Shown piece by piece: positions 1 to 11,422 of a DNA stretch of 64,000 nt (its first letter is position 1; each line of letters opens with the position of its first letter). A model generated the notes under the pieces. It was given only the letters and a program-made list of their open reading frames with translations, was not told the origin of the DNA and ran no database searches. A program made the position numbers and the translations under genes. This DNA is from JAENWD01 sp963796915 (GTDB lineage: Bacteria; Acidobacteriota; Vicinamibacteria; Vicinamibacterales; JAENWD01): NCBI GenBank assembly GCA_963796915.1, contig CAWCNI010000004.1, forward strand, positions 2,976,001 to 3,040,000, read 5' to 3'.

Positions 1-2247
<2,247 letters not shown>

Positions 2248-2297
2248 GTCGTCGTCCTCACCACTGCCAGTCGACCGCGACCCGGCACAAACGCGCG

Positions 2298-2303
2298 ATT
2301 ATA
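2298..2303 (-). promoter_or_regulatory. -10 box of the pyrophosphatase gene
   Basis: Perfect TATAAT read on the minus strand, about 50 nt before the hppA start; no good -35 at 16-18 nt. It separates hppA from the upstream sec operon. Confidence 0.5.
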
Positions 2304-2319
2304 CCAAATTGGTTCGACC

Positions 2320-2943
2320 TCAGACCCCCGGCGACGGGGTCTGCGGGCCATGGCCTTCGAGCCTTCCGGGCAGCGCCATGCCGCCGGTCAGGAATATCCG
2401 GACGGCCTCTTCGACGCTCATTTCCGGGAACCGCACGCGACTCCTGGGATAGATGTGCACGTTGCCGAGATACAGGTGGTTCGTGGGCACGTAGACCGCG
2501 ACCAGGGGCTCGGCGGCGCCGCCGCCGGCAGCGTGCATGGTGAATTCCCGTGTCAGGAAGCCCATGGCGTAGCCGCCCTCGTCGTCGGCGATCAGAACGA
2601 CCTGCTTGAAGCCGTATTCGTTGTCCGGCGAAAACGCGAGGACCAGCTGCTTGACCGGGGCGTAAATCGTGCGAAACAGGGGCACCAGCATGAGCCAGTG
2701 CTCCACGCGCTGCAGCAGGCGGCGGCCGATGACGTTGGTCGCGACCACGCCGACCAGCAGCACGGCGAGGGCCGTCGAGAGCAGCCCGAGTCCCGGCACG
2801 GGACGGCCCAGGAGGCGCGCGTAGATCGGCGCGGTGACGCCATCCACCACCTTGAAAATCCAGACGAGCGCCGCGGCGCTGGCCACGACCGGGACGGCCA
2901 CGAAGAAGCCGGCGATGAACCGGCGCCGAAGCCACGGCATCAT
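2320..2943 (-). CDS. DUF502 family membrane protein
   Basis: 207-aa protein with two N-terminal membrane segments (about residues 8-30 and 55-75) and a soluble C-terminal part. Motifs seen: FIAGFFVAVPVV at the start, PLFRTIYAPVKQLV, and YVPTNHLYLGNVHIYPRS, which fit the DUF502 family (related to plant COV proteins). Function is not established. It is the last gene of the tgt-yajC-secDF-uppP run, 19 nt behind the corrected uppP stop. Two adjacent ATGs (2943 and 2940) could serve as start. Confidence 0.8.
   Translation of the reverse strand: MMPWLRRRFIAGFFVAVPVVASAAALVWIFKVVDGVTAPIYARLLGRPVPGLGLLSTALAVLLVGVVATNVIGRRLLQRVEHWLMLVPLFRTIYAPVKQLVLAFSPDNEYGFKQVVLIADDEGGYAMGFLTREFTMHAAGGGAAEPLVAVYVPTNHLYLGNVHIYPRSRVRFPEMSVEEAVRIFLTGGMALPGRLEGHGPQTPSPGV
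2321..2343 (-). terminator. Hairpin at the end of the sec/uppP operon
   Basis: Perfect 8-bp stem CAGACCCC/GGGGTCTG with a 7-nt loop, overlapping the stop codon of the DUF502 gene. There is no T-run after it, so termination is uncertain; it could instead insulate hppA. Confidence 0.35.
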
Positions 2944-2962
2944 GGGGCGATCACGAATCCGA

Positions 2963-3767
2963 TCAGGCGTACAGCCAGATCACCGTCACCAGCGCGAGGG
3001 CGAGGCGGTACCAGCCGAACACCGCGAGCTTGTGGTTGGCGAGGAACTTCATGAAATACGCGACTGTCAGGTAGCCGACGACACCAGAGGTCACCATGCC
3101 GACGGCGAAGACCAGCCGCGTCTCGTGATCCATCGGGTGCCCCATCAGGCGATGGCCTTCGTGTGCCGCGGCGGCGATCATCGCGGGGACGCCGAGCAGG
3201 AACGAGAAGCGGGCTGCCGCTTCCCGGCGTGAGGCCGAAAGCCAGGCCGGTGGTGATCGTCGCGCCCGATCGTGAGACGCCGGGAATCAGCGCCAGCGCC
3301 TGGGCGATGCCGAGGATGAACGACTCGCCCGCGCCGAGCTGCTCTGCGGCTTTCGTCTGGCGGCCGAAGCGCTCCGCAAGCAGCATCAGCGCGCCGACCA
3401 GCGCCAGCGTGACCGCGATGACTGCAGGCGTCCGCAGCGCGTCTTCGCGGTCGGCCAGCAGCAGGCCAATCGGCACGAGTGGAATCGTGCCGACGATCAC
3501 GAGCCGCAGCAGCCGGGCAGGTCCGTCGGCGCCAGGCGCCACCAGGCGCGGGATGGCAGCGGCCATCGCCGCCAGGTCTTTCCGGAAGTAGATGAGGATG
3601 GCGGTCAGCGTGCCGACGTGGCAGGCGACGTCGAATGGCCGGCCGAATTGCTCCGCGTCCCAGCCGAAGAACGCGCGGGCGAGCAGCAGGTGGGCCGAGC
3701 TCGAGACTGGAAGGAACTCGGTCAGCCCCTGCAGGACACCAAGCAGGGCCGCCTGGAGAAGGAGCAC
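2963..3767 (-). CDS. uppP: Undecaprenyl-diphosphatase UppP (one frameshift)
   Basis: Dephosphorylates undecaprenyl-PP to recycle the lipid carrier for peptidoglycan and other envelope polymers. The N-terminal frame has EFLPVSSSAHLLL and GVSRSGATITTG, the two catalytic motifs. At 3226-3229 (ACGCCGGG on the coding strand) the frame must shift by one extra base; the continuation then reads REAAARFSFLLGVPAMI, HPMDHE and ends VTVIWLYA at 2963. Without the shift the C-terminus is Arg/Pro-rich nonsense running to 2940. Corrected length 267 aa matches the family (260-280). It lies 15 nt after secF. I treat it as a functional gene with a probable sequence error. Confidence 0.88.
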
Positions 3768-3782
3768 GATGCGGGTGCCTGC

Positions 3783-4766
3783 TTACGACACCCGCACGTT
3801 GCGGCCGCCCTTGCGCGGACGCTCGACGGCCTCTTCGACGGGCACGGCCGTGCGGCCCGCAGCCGCCTTGCGGCCGCTGAGGATGATCGCAATCGTCGCC
3901 GCGATGAAGACCGTCGAGTACGTGCCGCTGATGATGCCGACGATCATCGCGAAGGCGAAGCCGCGCAGCACCTCGCCGCCGAACAGGTAGAGCGCGACGA
4001 CCGACAGGAACGTCACGCCGGAGGTGATGATCGTGCGGCCCAGTGTCTGGTTGACGCTGAGGTTCACGACCTTGTCGAGCGGCTCGCGGCGTAGGAGGCG
4101 CGCATTCTCGCGGACGCGGTCGAAGACGACGATGGTGTCGTTGACTGAGTAGCCGATGATTGTCAGCACTGCGGCCACGATATTCAATGACAGCTCGTAC
4201 TTGAAGATTGCGAGCATCGTGAACACGATGAAGACGTCGTGGAACGTCGCGACGATCGCCCCGACGCCGAAAATAAATCGGAAGCGAAACGCGATGTACA
4301 CCGTCAGGAAAAAGATCGACAGCAACGTCGCGTAGATGCCCTTCTTCTGCAGATCGGCGCCGACAATCGGCCCGACAACCTCGGTGCTGATCACCTTGAA
4401 CTTCGGCAGGCCAGCCTTCTGAATCGCGGCGATGGCGCCCTGGGCGCCCTGTTCCAGGCTGAAGCCCTTCTCGGCGTCGGTCACCTCGGGCAGCCGGATC
4501 ATGATCTGATGGGCCGCATCGTCGCCATACTTCTGGACGACCTTGTCGCCCGGCAGCACGTCGAGCGCCTGGCGCACCTGGTCCTCGTGCACCGTCTGAT
4601 CGAATTGCAGCACGACCAGCGTGCCGCCCGAGAAGTCGATGCCGAGCGGGACGCCGTGCCGGGCGAGCGCGTAGACGAAGCCGCTGATGATGAGCACGGA
4701 CGAAAGAATCAGCGCGTGCCACCGCCACCGGATGAAGTCGTAGTTCGTGTTGTGGAGGATCTGCAT
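3783..4766 (-). CDS. secF: Protein translocase subunit SecF
   Basis: Proton-motive-force-linked partner of SecD that helps pull secreted proteins out of the SecYEG channel. 327 aa; first membrane segment about residues 17-36, then GIDFSGGTLVVLQF, the typical start of the periplasmic domain, and GYSVNDTIVVFDRVREN, the conserved SecF signature in the membrane part (residues about 210-225). Six membrane segments are expected. It follows secD by 17 nt in the same operon. Confidence 0.96.
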   Translation of the reverse strand: MQILHNTNYDFIRWRWHALILSSVLIISGFVYALARHGVPLGIDFSGGTLVVLQFDQTVHEDQVRQALDVLPGDKVVQKYGDDAAHQIMIRLPEVTDAEKGFSLEQGAQGAIAAIQKAGLPKFKVISTEVVGPIVGADLQKKGIYATLLSIFFLTVYIAFRFRFIFGVGAIVATFHDVFIVFTMLAIFKYELSLNIVAAVLTIIGYSVNDTIVVFDRVRENARLLRREPLDKVVNLSVNQTLGRTIITSGVTFLSVVALYLFGGEVLRGFAFAMIVGIISGTYSTVFIAATIAIILSGRKAAAGRTAVPVEEAVERPRKGGRNVRVS

Positions 4767-4783
4767 GACTGGTCTCTCGGTCC

Positions 4784-6334
4784 CTAGATGCTGAGTTTGT
4801 TGGCTCGGGTGCCGCCAAGTACCAGCTCGAAGATCGTTCTCGACACGAAGACAGAGGTGAAGACGTTGGTGAGCAGGCCGATCGACAGCGTCGTCGCGAA
4901 CCCGCGGATCGGCCCGGTGCCGAACTGGAACAGGAACGCGGCGGCGATCAGCGAGGCGACGTGCGTGTCGAAGATGGTCCAGAAGACGCGTTCGAACCCG
5001 GCGCTGACCGCCGCGCGGACGCCCTTGCCGGCGAGCAGTTCTTCCTTGATGCGCTCGAAGATCAGGACGTTGCTGTCCACGCCCATGCCGATCGTCAGAA
5101 TGAAGCCGGCGATGCCCGGCAGGGTCATGGTGGCGTGAAAGTAGACCATCAGCGCCATCAGCACGAGCAGGTTGACTGTCATCGCGACAATCGCGTTGAT
5201 ACCGGAGAGCTTGTAGAACGCGAGCATGAAGAGGACGACGAGGCCGAGGCCGACGCCCGAGGCGATCACGCCCGCACGGATCGAGTCGGCACCAAGCGAG
5301 GGACCGATAGTCCGTTCCTCGAGATACGTCAGCGACGCCGGCAGGGCGCCCGACCGGAGCTTCAGCGCCAGGTCCGACGCCTCCTGCTGGGTGAAGTTGC
5401 CGGCAATCCGGCCGTCGTCTGAAATCCGGCCTTCGATGACCGGCGCAGACTCCACGCGGCCGTCAAGGACGATCGCCAGGTTGCGATTGATGTTGGCGGC
5501 GGTGAAGTTGCCGAACTTCGTGGCGCCGTCCGGCTTCAGGCTGAAGCTGACCGCGGGCCGGTTGTTTTCGTCGAGACTCGGCTTCGCGGTTTTGAGGTCG
5601 CGGCCGCTGACGACGGGGACTTTGCGGACCAGGAAGTAGACCAGCCCGCCGGCGTCGGCGCCCCGGCCGGCGATGCCCGGGAGGATCTCGGCGTCGGGCG
5701 GCACGGCGCCGCCAGTCATCAACTGCTCTTTCGTGCTTGCCGGCCCCTGTTCGACCAGTTTCAGCTCGAGGAGCGATGTGGAGCGGATGATGTCCTTGGC
5801 CCGCGCCACGTCAGTGACGCCGGGCAGCTGCACGATGATCTGATCGAGCGAACCCTGGCGCGCGACGATCGGCTCGGCAACGCCCAGCTCGTTGACGCGG
5901 CGCTCGATGGTCCGAATCGCCTGCTCCACGGTTTCCTGACGGAGCTGGTTGGCGATATTCGGCTTCATCCGGAACGTGTACGTGCCGCCGACGCCGGATT
6001 CGCGGTTGAAGGTGGATTCGATCAGGCTGGCCGCCGTCCGCAGCTGCGCGTCGCGATCGGCCGGGACACCGGTGATCTGGAAGTCAGTGACGTTGGCGAT
6101 GGCGGCCGCGACGGCAGGCACCCCGTTCTTCACGAGGTCCTCGCGGATCTGCTCCGCCGCCGTCTGGGTTTCGAGCCGCAGCGCGTCGTCGGTTTGCACC
6201 TTGAGCACCAGGTGGACACCGCCCTTCAGGTCGAGGCCGAGACGCACGGTCTGCGACGGCGGGTAGATCGTCCAGACGCACAGCACGATCACGCCCAGAA
6301 TTGCGAGCAGCTTCCAGCGAAGATTCTTGTTCAT
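4784..6334 (-). CDS. secD: Protein translocase subunit SecD
   Basis: Larger subunit of the SecDF complex. 516 aa; N-terminal anchor about residues 8-24, then VRLGLDLKGGVHLVL, the periplasmic P1 domain, LRSGALPASLTYLEE before the second membrane segment, and GMGVDSNVLIFERIKEEL in the membrane bundle. SecD and SecF are separate genes here, unlike the fused form in some bacteria. It starts 33 nt after the yajC stop. Confidence 0.97.
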   Translation of the reverse strand: MNKNLRWKLLAILGVIVLCVWTIYPPSQTVRLGLDLKGGVHLVLKVQTDDALRLETQTAAEQIREDLVKNGVPAVAAAIANVTDFQITGVPADRDAQLRTAASLIESTFNRESGVGGTYTFRMKPNIANQLRQETVEQAIRTIERRVNELGVAEPIVARQGSLDQIIVQLPGVTDVARAKDIIRSTSLLELKLVEQGPASTKEQLMTGGAVPPDAEILPGIAGRGADAGGLVYFLVRKVPVVSGRDLKTAKPSLDENNRPAVSFSLKPDGATKFGNFTAANINRNLAIVLDGRVESAPVIEGRISDDGRIAGNFTQQEASDLALKLRSGALPASLTYLEERTIGPSLGADSIRAGVIASGVGLGLVVLFMLAFYKLSGINAIVAMTVNLLVLMALMVYFHATMTLPGIAGFILTIGMGVDSNVLIFERIKEELLAGKGVRAAVSAGFERVFWTIFDTHVASLIAAAFLFQFGTGPIRGFATTLSIGLLTNVFTSVFVSRTIFELVLGGTRANKLSI

Positions 6335-6367
6335 GATTCGGTGCGGACCTGCGCCTCACGAGGCGGG

Positions 6368-6730
6368 TTACTGCGCGGCGCCCTCCGGGGAGGCCACCGG
6401 GGCCTGCCCCTGGTAACCAACAACGGCGTTGCGCGAGATCTCGACGCGAACCTTGTCGGCGATCTGCAATTGAAGGGAGTTGTCCCCGATTCGGGTGACG
6501 CTGCCGTAGAGGCCACCCGAGGTCACGACTTTGTCGCCCACTTTCAGGCCGCCGATGAACTCGTCGACCTTCTTCTGACGCCGGCGCATCGGCATCAGGA
6601 TGACAAAGTAGAAGATGCCCAGGACAAGGGCAAAGGGAATGAGCTGCACCCACGGGCTCACCGTCCCGCCATCGGGAGGTGAAGTCATCGCGAGTACGAG
6701 AACACCGGAAACTGCGGACGTCGGAATCAT
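6368..6730 (-). CDS. yajC: YajC, Sec translocase accessory protein
   Basis: Small membrane protein that joins SecDF. 120 aa with one membrane segment (about residues 26-47, ending ILMPMRRRQKK) and a soluble domain with GDKVVTSGGLYGSVTRI, the YajC signature. Longer than usual by an N-terminal extension of about 25 residues and an acidic/Pro tail. Its ATG overlaps the corrected stop codon of tgt (ATGA), which indicates translational coupling and also supports the tgt frame correction. Confidence 0.94.
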   Translation of the reverse strand: MIPTSAVSGVLVLAMTSPPDGGTVSPWVQLIPFALVLGIFYFVILMPMRRRQKKVDEFIGGLKVGDKVVTSGGLYGSVTRIGDNSLQLQIADKVRVEISRNAVVGYQGQAPVASPEGAAQ

Positions 6731-7927
6731 GTGTCGAGCGCGGACTGGTCGCGGGCCCGGTGGAAATCCTGTCTGAAGGCTGCGAAGCGACCGAAACTAA
6801 TAGCCTCCCTGATTGCCTCCATGGTGTCAAGGTAGGACCTGGACGTTGTGGAGGGTGTTGAGCGTCGCCGCCGTCATCTCTCCGGCCACGAACAGGTGAC
6901 GGAGGTAGGCGCGCGAAAAGGTCCGACAGGTGTAGCACTTGCAGGCATCGTCGAGCGGCCGATCGTCCTCGGCCCAGGCCGCGTTCTTGATGTTGATTCG
7001 ACCCTGCCGCGTGAACAGCTGGCCGTTGCGCGCGTTGCGGGTCGGCAGGACGCAGTCGAACATGTCGACTCCTCGCGCCACGGCCTCCACCAGGTCGGCG
7101 GGCGTCCCGACGCCCATCAAATAGCGGGGACGGCCTGCCGGCAGCAACCGCGTCGTGTGCTCGACCACGGAGTACAAGATGTCGGACGGCTCGCCGACAC
7201 TCAGGCCGCCGATGGCGTAGGCTTCGAAGCCCACCGCCAGCGTCGCCTCGACCGACGCCGTCCTGAGCGACGGATAGGTGCCGCCCTGGACGATGCCGAA
7301 CTGGGCCTGGGCGGGGGTCATCAGCGGGACTGCCGCGAGCTGCTGGCCATCGGGGCCCTGGGAGGCGTCACCCTGACGGAGAGCCAGCATGCGCTCCCGG
7401 GCACGGCGCGCCCATCGTCCGGTCCGTTCCAACGAAGCGCGCACATCCTCTTCCGGTGCCGGCCACGACAGGCATTCGTCGAGCACCATCGCGATGTCGG
7501 ACCCGAGCGCGGCCTGCACGTCCACCGCGCCTTCCGGCGACAGGAAATGAGCGCTGCCGTCGAGGTGCGACTTGAACTGCACGCCGGCTTCCGACAGTTT
7601 CCGGCGGTGGGCCAGGCTGAACACCTGGTACCCGCCGCTGTCCGTCAGAATCGCGCGGTCCCACCCGATGAACCGGTGCAGCCCGCCGCGCCGGGCAATG
7701 AGCGCCGCTCCCGGCCTGAGCATCAGGTGATAGGTGTTGCCGAGGATGATGCCGGCCCCTGCCTCGCGCACGTCGCGATGCGTCAGCGCCTTGATCGCGC
7801 CCTGAGTCCCGACCGGCATGAACACCGGCGTCTCGAGGACGCCGTGCGGCGTGTGGAGGCGCCCGCGCCTGGCGGCGCCGTCGGTGGAGAGCAGCTCGAA
7901 GTGGAAGTCCATGGGTGCGGGGTCCAT
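6727..7927 (-). CDS. tgt: tRNA-guanine transglycosylase (one frameshift near the 3' end)
   Basis: Exchanges G34 for preQ1 in tRNAs Asp, Asn, His and Tyr. Seen: PVFMPVGTQGAIKALTHRD, LTDSGGYQVFSLA (first catalytic Asp), GIVQGGTYPSLR, IGGLSVGE, MGVGTPADLV, FDCVLPTRNARNG (second Asp), and the zinc site CKCYTC with a later His. At 6835-6838 one extra base ends the uncorrected frame early at LHNVQVLP; after the shift it reads YLDTMEAIREAIS, FGRFAAFRQDF and stops at 6727, overlapping the yajC ATG. Corrected length 399 aa. Start ATG at 7927; an ATG at 7912 giving MDFHFELL is an alternative. Confidence 0.93.
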
Positions 7928-8012
7928 GAACTCGCGCCAGGGACCGCTAGGCTATATCAGTACGCCGCCCGACCGGCCCTGCCGGGACGGACGGCAGTTC
8001 CCCAGGAATCCC

Positions 8013-9170
8013 GTGAAAAAGCTCCGCGTTGGCGTCATCTACGGCGGTCGATCGGGCGAGCACGAGGTCTCGATCGCGTCGGCGGCTGCCGTTTTCAAGC
8101 ATCTCGATCGCGGCCGCTACGAGCCGGTCGCCATTCGCATCGACAAGGACGGCCGCTGGAGCCTGCCGGATCGGCCGCCAACGGCGCTGGCGGCCGCCGA
8201 GGTCATCGAGCAGGGGCGACTGGCGGTGGCGCATTCGGTGCGTCCCGGTCGCGAGGCGCATCTCGTGGCCTACCCCGCCGAAGACACGGTGCTGACCATC
8301 GATCGCCGGCGCGGCGACGGCGATGAGGGGGCCCGCGTTACGGGCCTGGGTCTCGATGTGGTGTTCCCCGTGCTGCACGGACCGCACGGCGAGGACGGCA
8401 CCGTCCAGGGCCTGCTCGAACTGGCGAGCGTGCCGTACGTGGGCGCCGGCGTCCTGGCGTCGGCGGTCGGGATGGACAAGGCGTTCATGAAGATGGCGTT
8501 CGCCGCGCACGGTCTCCCGATCGCGGACTACCGCGTCGTCTTGTCCCATCAATGGCGCGAGAACCGGGACGCGCAGCTGGATCTCGTCGCGGCGCTCGGC
8601 TACCCGCTGTTCGTCAAGCCCGCGAACCTCGGGTCCAGTGTCGGGATCTCCAAGGCAAAGTCCCGCCGTGATCTCGGCAAGGCCATCGACCTGGCGTTTA
8701 CCTACGACCGCAAGGTGGTCGTCGAGGCGGCGGTGCCGTCAGCGCGGGAGATCGAGGTCGGCGTCCTCGGCAACCACGTGCCGGAGGCTTCTGTCGCCGG
8801 CGAGATCGTGCCGGCGCCCGGCCGCGAGTTCTACGACTACGAAGCCAAATACCTCGACGCCGGCTCGGCGCCGCACATCCCCGCCGACCTGGACGAAGCC
8901 CAGACCACTGAAATCCGCCGGCTGGCCGTCGAAGCGTTCAAGGCGGTGGACTGCGAGGGCATGGCGCGCGTGGACTTCCTGCTCTCTCGCGACACCGGCG
9001 CGTTGTACGTCAACGAAGTGAACACGATCCCTGGCTTCACCACGATCAGCATGTATTCGAAGCTGTGGGCCGCCACCGGCGTGGACTACCCGGCCCTGCT
9101 CGACCGCCTGATCGGTCTCGCGCTCGAGCGCCACGGGGAGAAGCAGCGGCTCAAGACGAGCGCGCTGTGA
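8013..9170 (+). CDS. ddl: D-alanine--D-alanine ligase
   Basis: Makes D-Ala-D-Ala for peptidoglycan precursors in the cytoplasm. 385 aa with the ATP-grasp plan: GVIYGGRSGEHEVS at the N-terminus, VLHGPHGEDGTVQGLLE, GYPLFVKPANLGSSVGISK in the ATP-grasp domain, and YVNEVNTIPGFT for Mg binding. GTG at 8013 is chosen because it opens directly on KKLRVGVIYGG; the frame extends upstream only into the divergent tgt promoter region. Its TGA overlaps the GTG of the next gene. Confidence 0.95.
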   Translation: MKKLRVGVIYGGRSGEHEVSIASAAAVFKHLDRGRYEPVAIRIDKDGRWSLPDRPPTALAAAEVIEQGRLAVAHSVRPGREAHLVAYPAEDTVLTIDRRRGDGDEGARVTGLGLDVVFPVLHGPHGEDGTVQGLLELASVPYVGAGVLASAVGMDKAFMKMAFAAHGLPIADYRVVLSHQWRENRDAQLDLVAALGYPLFVKPANLGSSVGISKAKSRRDLGKAIDLAFTYDRKVVVEAAVPSAREIEVGVLGNHVPEASVAGEIVPAPGREFYDYEAKYLDAGSAPHIPADLDEAQTTEIRRLAVEAFKAVDCEGMARVDFLLSRDTGALYVNEVNTIPGFTTISMYSKLWAATGVDYPALLDRLIGLALERHGEKQRLKTSAL

Positions 9171-10699
9171 GTGCTCCGCCCCTCGGGCGGTGTCTGTTGA
9201 CGCTGGTGACGGGACTGGCGATTCTCGCGCCATCTCTGCCCGCCCGATCCGCTCCCCCGTCATCGATTGCCGCGCTCGCGCCTGCCTACGACGACATCCT
9301 GAATACCCGCTTCGATCAGGTCGAGCGAACGCTGACTGACAGCTGCGCCGCCTCCGCCGAAGCGTGCCAGGTGCTGCTGGCGACGAGCTCGTGGTGGCGC
9401 ATCCTGCAGAACCCGAACGACACGAGCCTCGACGAGGCGTTCAGCGCGCGGGCGGATCAGGCGATTGCGGCGGCCGAACGGTGGACGGCCCGCGAGCCCT
9501 CGCGGGCGGACGCGTGGTTCTATCTCGGCGGTGCCTATGGCGCGCGGGTGTCGTTCCGCGTCCAGCGCGGGGAGCACCTGGCGGCGGCGCGCGACGGCAG
9601 GCACATCAAGGAAGCGCTCGAGCACGCGTTGGTCCTCGAGCCCGGCCTCGACGATGCGCGGTTTGGTATCGGCCTCTACAAGTACTACGCAGACATCGTC
9701 CCGGCGGCCGCCAAGGTGGTCCGCTTCCTGCTCCAGCTGCCGGGCGGCAATCGCGTCGAGGGCCTTCGCGACATGGAGGCCGTGCACGAGCGCGGCTCCC
9801 TGCTCAAGGGCGAGGCCGACTACCAGCTGCACTGGATCTACCTCTGGTACGAGAACCAGCCACGCCGGGCGCTGGCGCTCATCCGCGATCTTCACGAGCG
9901 CTATCCCGGCAACATCCACTTCGCGACGCGTGTCGCGGAGATCGAGAACGACTACTTTCACGATGCGGCGGCCAGCCTGGCGGTGTGGCACGAGTTGGCG
10001 GATGGCGCCGCGCGGACGGGCGACGCGACATTGGCCGAAGCCTCAGGCCGCCTCGGCGCGGCCGCGATGCTGGATGTGCTGGCCGAGTCCGATCGCGCGA
10101 TGCAGGAGGTGCAGCGCGTGATTGCGATGCGTCCGGCGCGGCCGTATGGCGCCGTGGCGCGGGCGCAATGGCAGCGCGGCACGCTGCTCGATCGCCTCGG
10201 CGATCGCCGGGGCGCGGCGGCGGCGTATCAGGCGGCGCTTGGCAGCCTGCCCGACGGCGACCCGGATGAGATCGGCGACAAGGTGAAAGCGAGTCAGCGT
10301 CAGTCGCCGCCGGATCCGCGCAGCGCTGAGGCGTACCGCACCAGTCTGGCCGGATGGCGGGCCTTCGAGCGGGGCGCGCTTGACGAGGCGGTCACCGCGC
10401 TGGGGCAGGCCGCCACGCTGTCGCCGCGCGATCAGCTGATTGCCGTGCGCCTGGCGCGCGTGCGGCAGGCGCGCGGCGAGGTCGCGGCGGCGATGACGGC
10501 CTACGACGCGATCATCGCGGCCCGCCCGGCGCCACCGCTCGCGCTCGCGCCAGCGTACGCCTGGAGCGCCGCCGCGCTCGAGGCACGGGGCGATCTCGAA
10601 GGTGCGCGCACGCGCTATCGCGCCGCCACGCACGTCTTCGGCGGCGACTCACGCATCAGCAGAGAGGCGGCGCGCGCGCTCGATCGACTCGGCAAGTAA
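9167..10699 (+). CDS. Exported TPR-repeat protein
   Basis: 510-aa protein of unknown function. Start GTG at 9167 overlaps the ddl stop (GTGA), suggesting translational coupling. Residues about 10-30 are a hydrophobic signal segment ending in PARSAPP. The rest is alpha-helical with TPR-like 34-residue units (for example AWFYLGGAYGARVSF, ADYQLHWIYLWYENQPRRAL, and a C-terminal set with ALDEAVTALGQAATLSPRD). Probably a periplasmic scaffold; no catalytic motif is visible. Last gene of the ddl unit. Confidence 0.75.
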   Translation: MSAPPLGRCLLTLVTGLAILAPSLPARSAPPSSIAALAPAYDDILNTRFDQVERTLTDSCAASAEACQVLLATSSWWRILQNPNDTSLDEAFSARADQAIAAAERWTAREPSRADAWFYLGGAYGARVSFRVQRGEHLAAARDGRHIKEALEHALVLEPGLDDARFGIGLYKYYADIVPAAAKVVRFLLQLPGGNRVEGLRDMEAVHERGSLLKGEADYQLHWIYLWYENQPRRALALIRDLHERYPGNIHFATRVAEIENDYFHDAAASLAVWHELADGAARTGDATLAEASGRLGAAAMLDVLAESDRAMQEVQRVIAMRPARPYGAVARAQWQRGTLLDRLGDRRGAAAAYQAALGSLPDGDPDEIGDKVKASQRQSPPDPRSAEAYRTSLAGWRAFERGALDEAVTALGQAATLSPRDQLIAVRLARVRQARGEVAAAMTAYDAIIAARPAPPLALAPAYAWSAAALEARGDLEGARTRYRAATHVFGGDSRISREAARALDRLGK

Positions 10700-10897
10700 G
10701 GGGCGCGCCCGCGCTGCGCGCACTTCGCTACAGTTCTTCCCGTCTTTGACCGACAGAACACAGTACGGCACGTCGATGGATGAGGGCGCGCATGCATGTA
10801 CGCGGCGCGCCACGAGCAGCGAGTGCCGCGTCGCGATCGTCACGCACCGCAACAACAGAGGCGCACGCGAGACGTGCGCATGGTGTTGCGCTCGTGC
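10700..10897. other. Intergenic, no gene seen
   Basis: Between the TPR gene stop and the palindrome. GC-rich with runs of GCGCGC; no open frame with a ribosome site and no clear promoter. Together with the regulatory block to 11052 it forms a 350-nt non-coding leader zone for the micro-ORF locus. Confidence 0.5.
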
Positions 10898-10916
10898 AGT
10901 GTCAAGTCTTGACACT
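10898..10916. promoter_or_regulatory. Perfect palindrome, candidate operator
   Basis: AGTGTCAAGTCTTGACACT: 9-bp arms around one T, ending 16 nt before the -35 box at 10933. Its right arm itself contains TTGACA. Position and perfect symmetry suggest a dimeric regulator site; the regulator is unknown. A second imperfect repeat, CTCAT...ATGAG (10949-10976), spans the -10 region. Confidence 0.55.
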
Positions 10917-10932
10917 CCGAGAAAGTTTGTGC

Positions 10933-10960
10933 TTGACATCGGACTTTTCTCATCCATAAT
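10933..10960 (+). promoter_or_regulatory. Sigma-70-type promoter of the micro-ORF locus
   Basis: TTGACA (10933-10938), 16-nt spacer, CATAAT (10955-10960). One of the best promoters in the window. Expected transcript start near 10967, giving a leader of about 86 nt before the first micro-ORF. Confidence 0.7.
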
Positions 10961-10997
10961 CTACATCTTGTATGAGGGTGGCTCACTCAGGCCATAC

Positions 10998-11047
10998 GTA
11001 GTAATCACTGATTGCTACTGCCGGAGCCGGGACACACTCCTTAGGAG
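10998..11047 (+). promoter_or_regulatory. Structured 5' leader with possible SD-sequestering hairpin
   Basis: Two hairpins are visible. GTAGTAATC/GATTGCTAC (10998-11018) is a 9-bp stem with a 3-nt loop and one G-T pair. CTCC-TTA-GGAG (11037-11047) pairs the upstream CTCC with the Shine-Dalgarno AGGAGG of the first micro-ORF. This could limit translation; no known riboswitch family matches. Confidence 0.4.
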
Positions 11048-11052
11048 GAAGA

Positions 11053-11109
11053 ATGGCGAAGAAGACTGCAAAGAAGGCGGCCAAGAAGAAGGCTGCGAAG
11101 AAGCGGTAA
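11053..11109 (+). CDS. 18-aa Lys/Ala-rich micro-protein, copy 1
   Basis: Encodes MAKKTAKKAAKKKAAKKR and stops. The Shine-Dalgarno AGGAGG lies at 11043-11048, 4 nt before ATG, the strongest in the window. The composition (10 Lys, 1 Arg, 5 Ala, 1 Thr) copies the KAAKK repeat found in histone H1-like tails of bacterial nucleoid proteins such as AlgP and Hc2. It is followed by a second, near-identical micro-ORF and a terminator, with no other gene in the transcript. Function unknown; nucleic-acid binding is inference from charge. The repeated architecture, ribosome site and promoter argue that it is expressed. Confidence 0.6.
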   Translation: MAKKTAKKAAKKKAAKKR

Positions 11110-11124
11110 GCACGTTTGCCGCGC

Positions 11125-11148
11125 GGGGGTGGCCCATCGGTCACCCCC
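11125..11148 (+). terminator. GC-rich hairpin after micro-ORF 1
   Basis: 10-bp stem GGGGGTGGCC/GGTCACCCCC with loop CATC and one G-T pair, 15 nt after the stop. The following AACTTCTCTC is only partly T-rich, so it may attenuate or protect the RNA rather than fully terminate. Confidence 0.4.
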
Positions 11149-11343
11149 AACTTCTCTCAGGCCACTTTCTAGCAACACGGCCTCACCAGTATTTCCACTA
11201 CGCGTGCCGTGACGGCGCACCTGGTGGACGCGAGGCGGAAGACACTGCAGGACGGGCGATCGGGGCCAGGCGGCCGTGGATCGGGACTCGACGCAGTGAG
11301 GTCTGACGCGCACCCTATACCCGGAAAGGGGGGATCAGCAGCC

Positions 11344-11397
11344 ATGGCAAAGAAAGCAGCCAAGAAAACAGCCAAGAAGGCGGCCAAGAAGCGCTAA
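11344..11397 (+). CDS. 17-aa Lys/Ala-rich micro-protein, copy 2
   Basis: Encodes MAKKAAKKTAKKAAKKR, a near duplicate of the peptide 234 nt upstream. A purine-rich GGGGGGA lies about 9 nt before the ATG. The frame is open further upstream to a GTG at 11209 (62 aa), but that start lacks a ribosome site and the extra residues look random, so the ATG is preferred by analogy with copy 1. Codons are mostly AAG for Lys but vary at the third base between the copies, so the peptide sequence is better kept than the DNA. It is followed 25 nt later by a strong terminator. Confidence 0.6.
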   Translation: MAKKAAKKTAKKAAKKR

Positions 11398-11422
11398 GCG
11401 CTTCGGCCTTCTGCAAGACAAA

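Noticed and set aside
11053..11109. Lys-rich peptide as an attenuation leader for lysine genes
   Set aside because: No biosynthetic gene follows; the transcript meets a terminator and then a convergent gene, and the peptide is duplicated.
11209..11397. 62-aa version of micro-protein 2 starting at GTG 11209
   Set aside because: No ribosome site, random-looking N-terminal residues, and the sister micro-ORF begins at MAKK.
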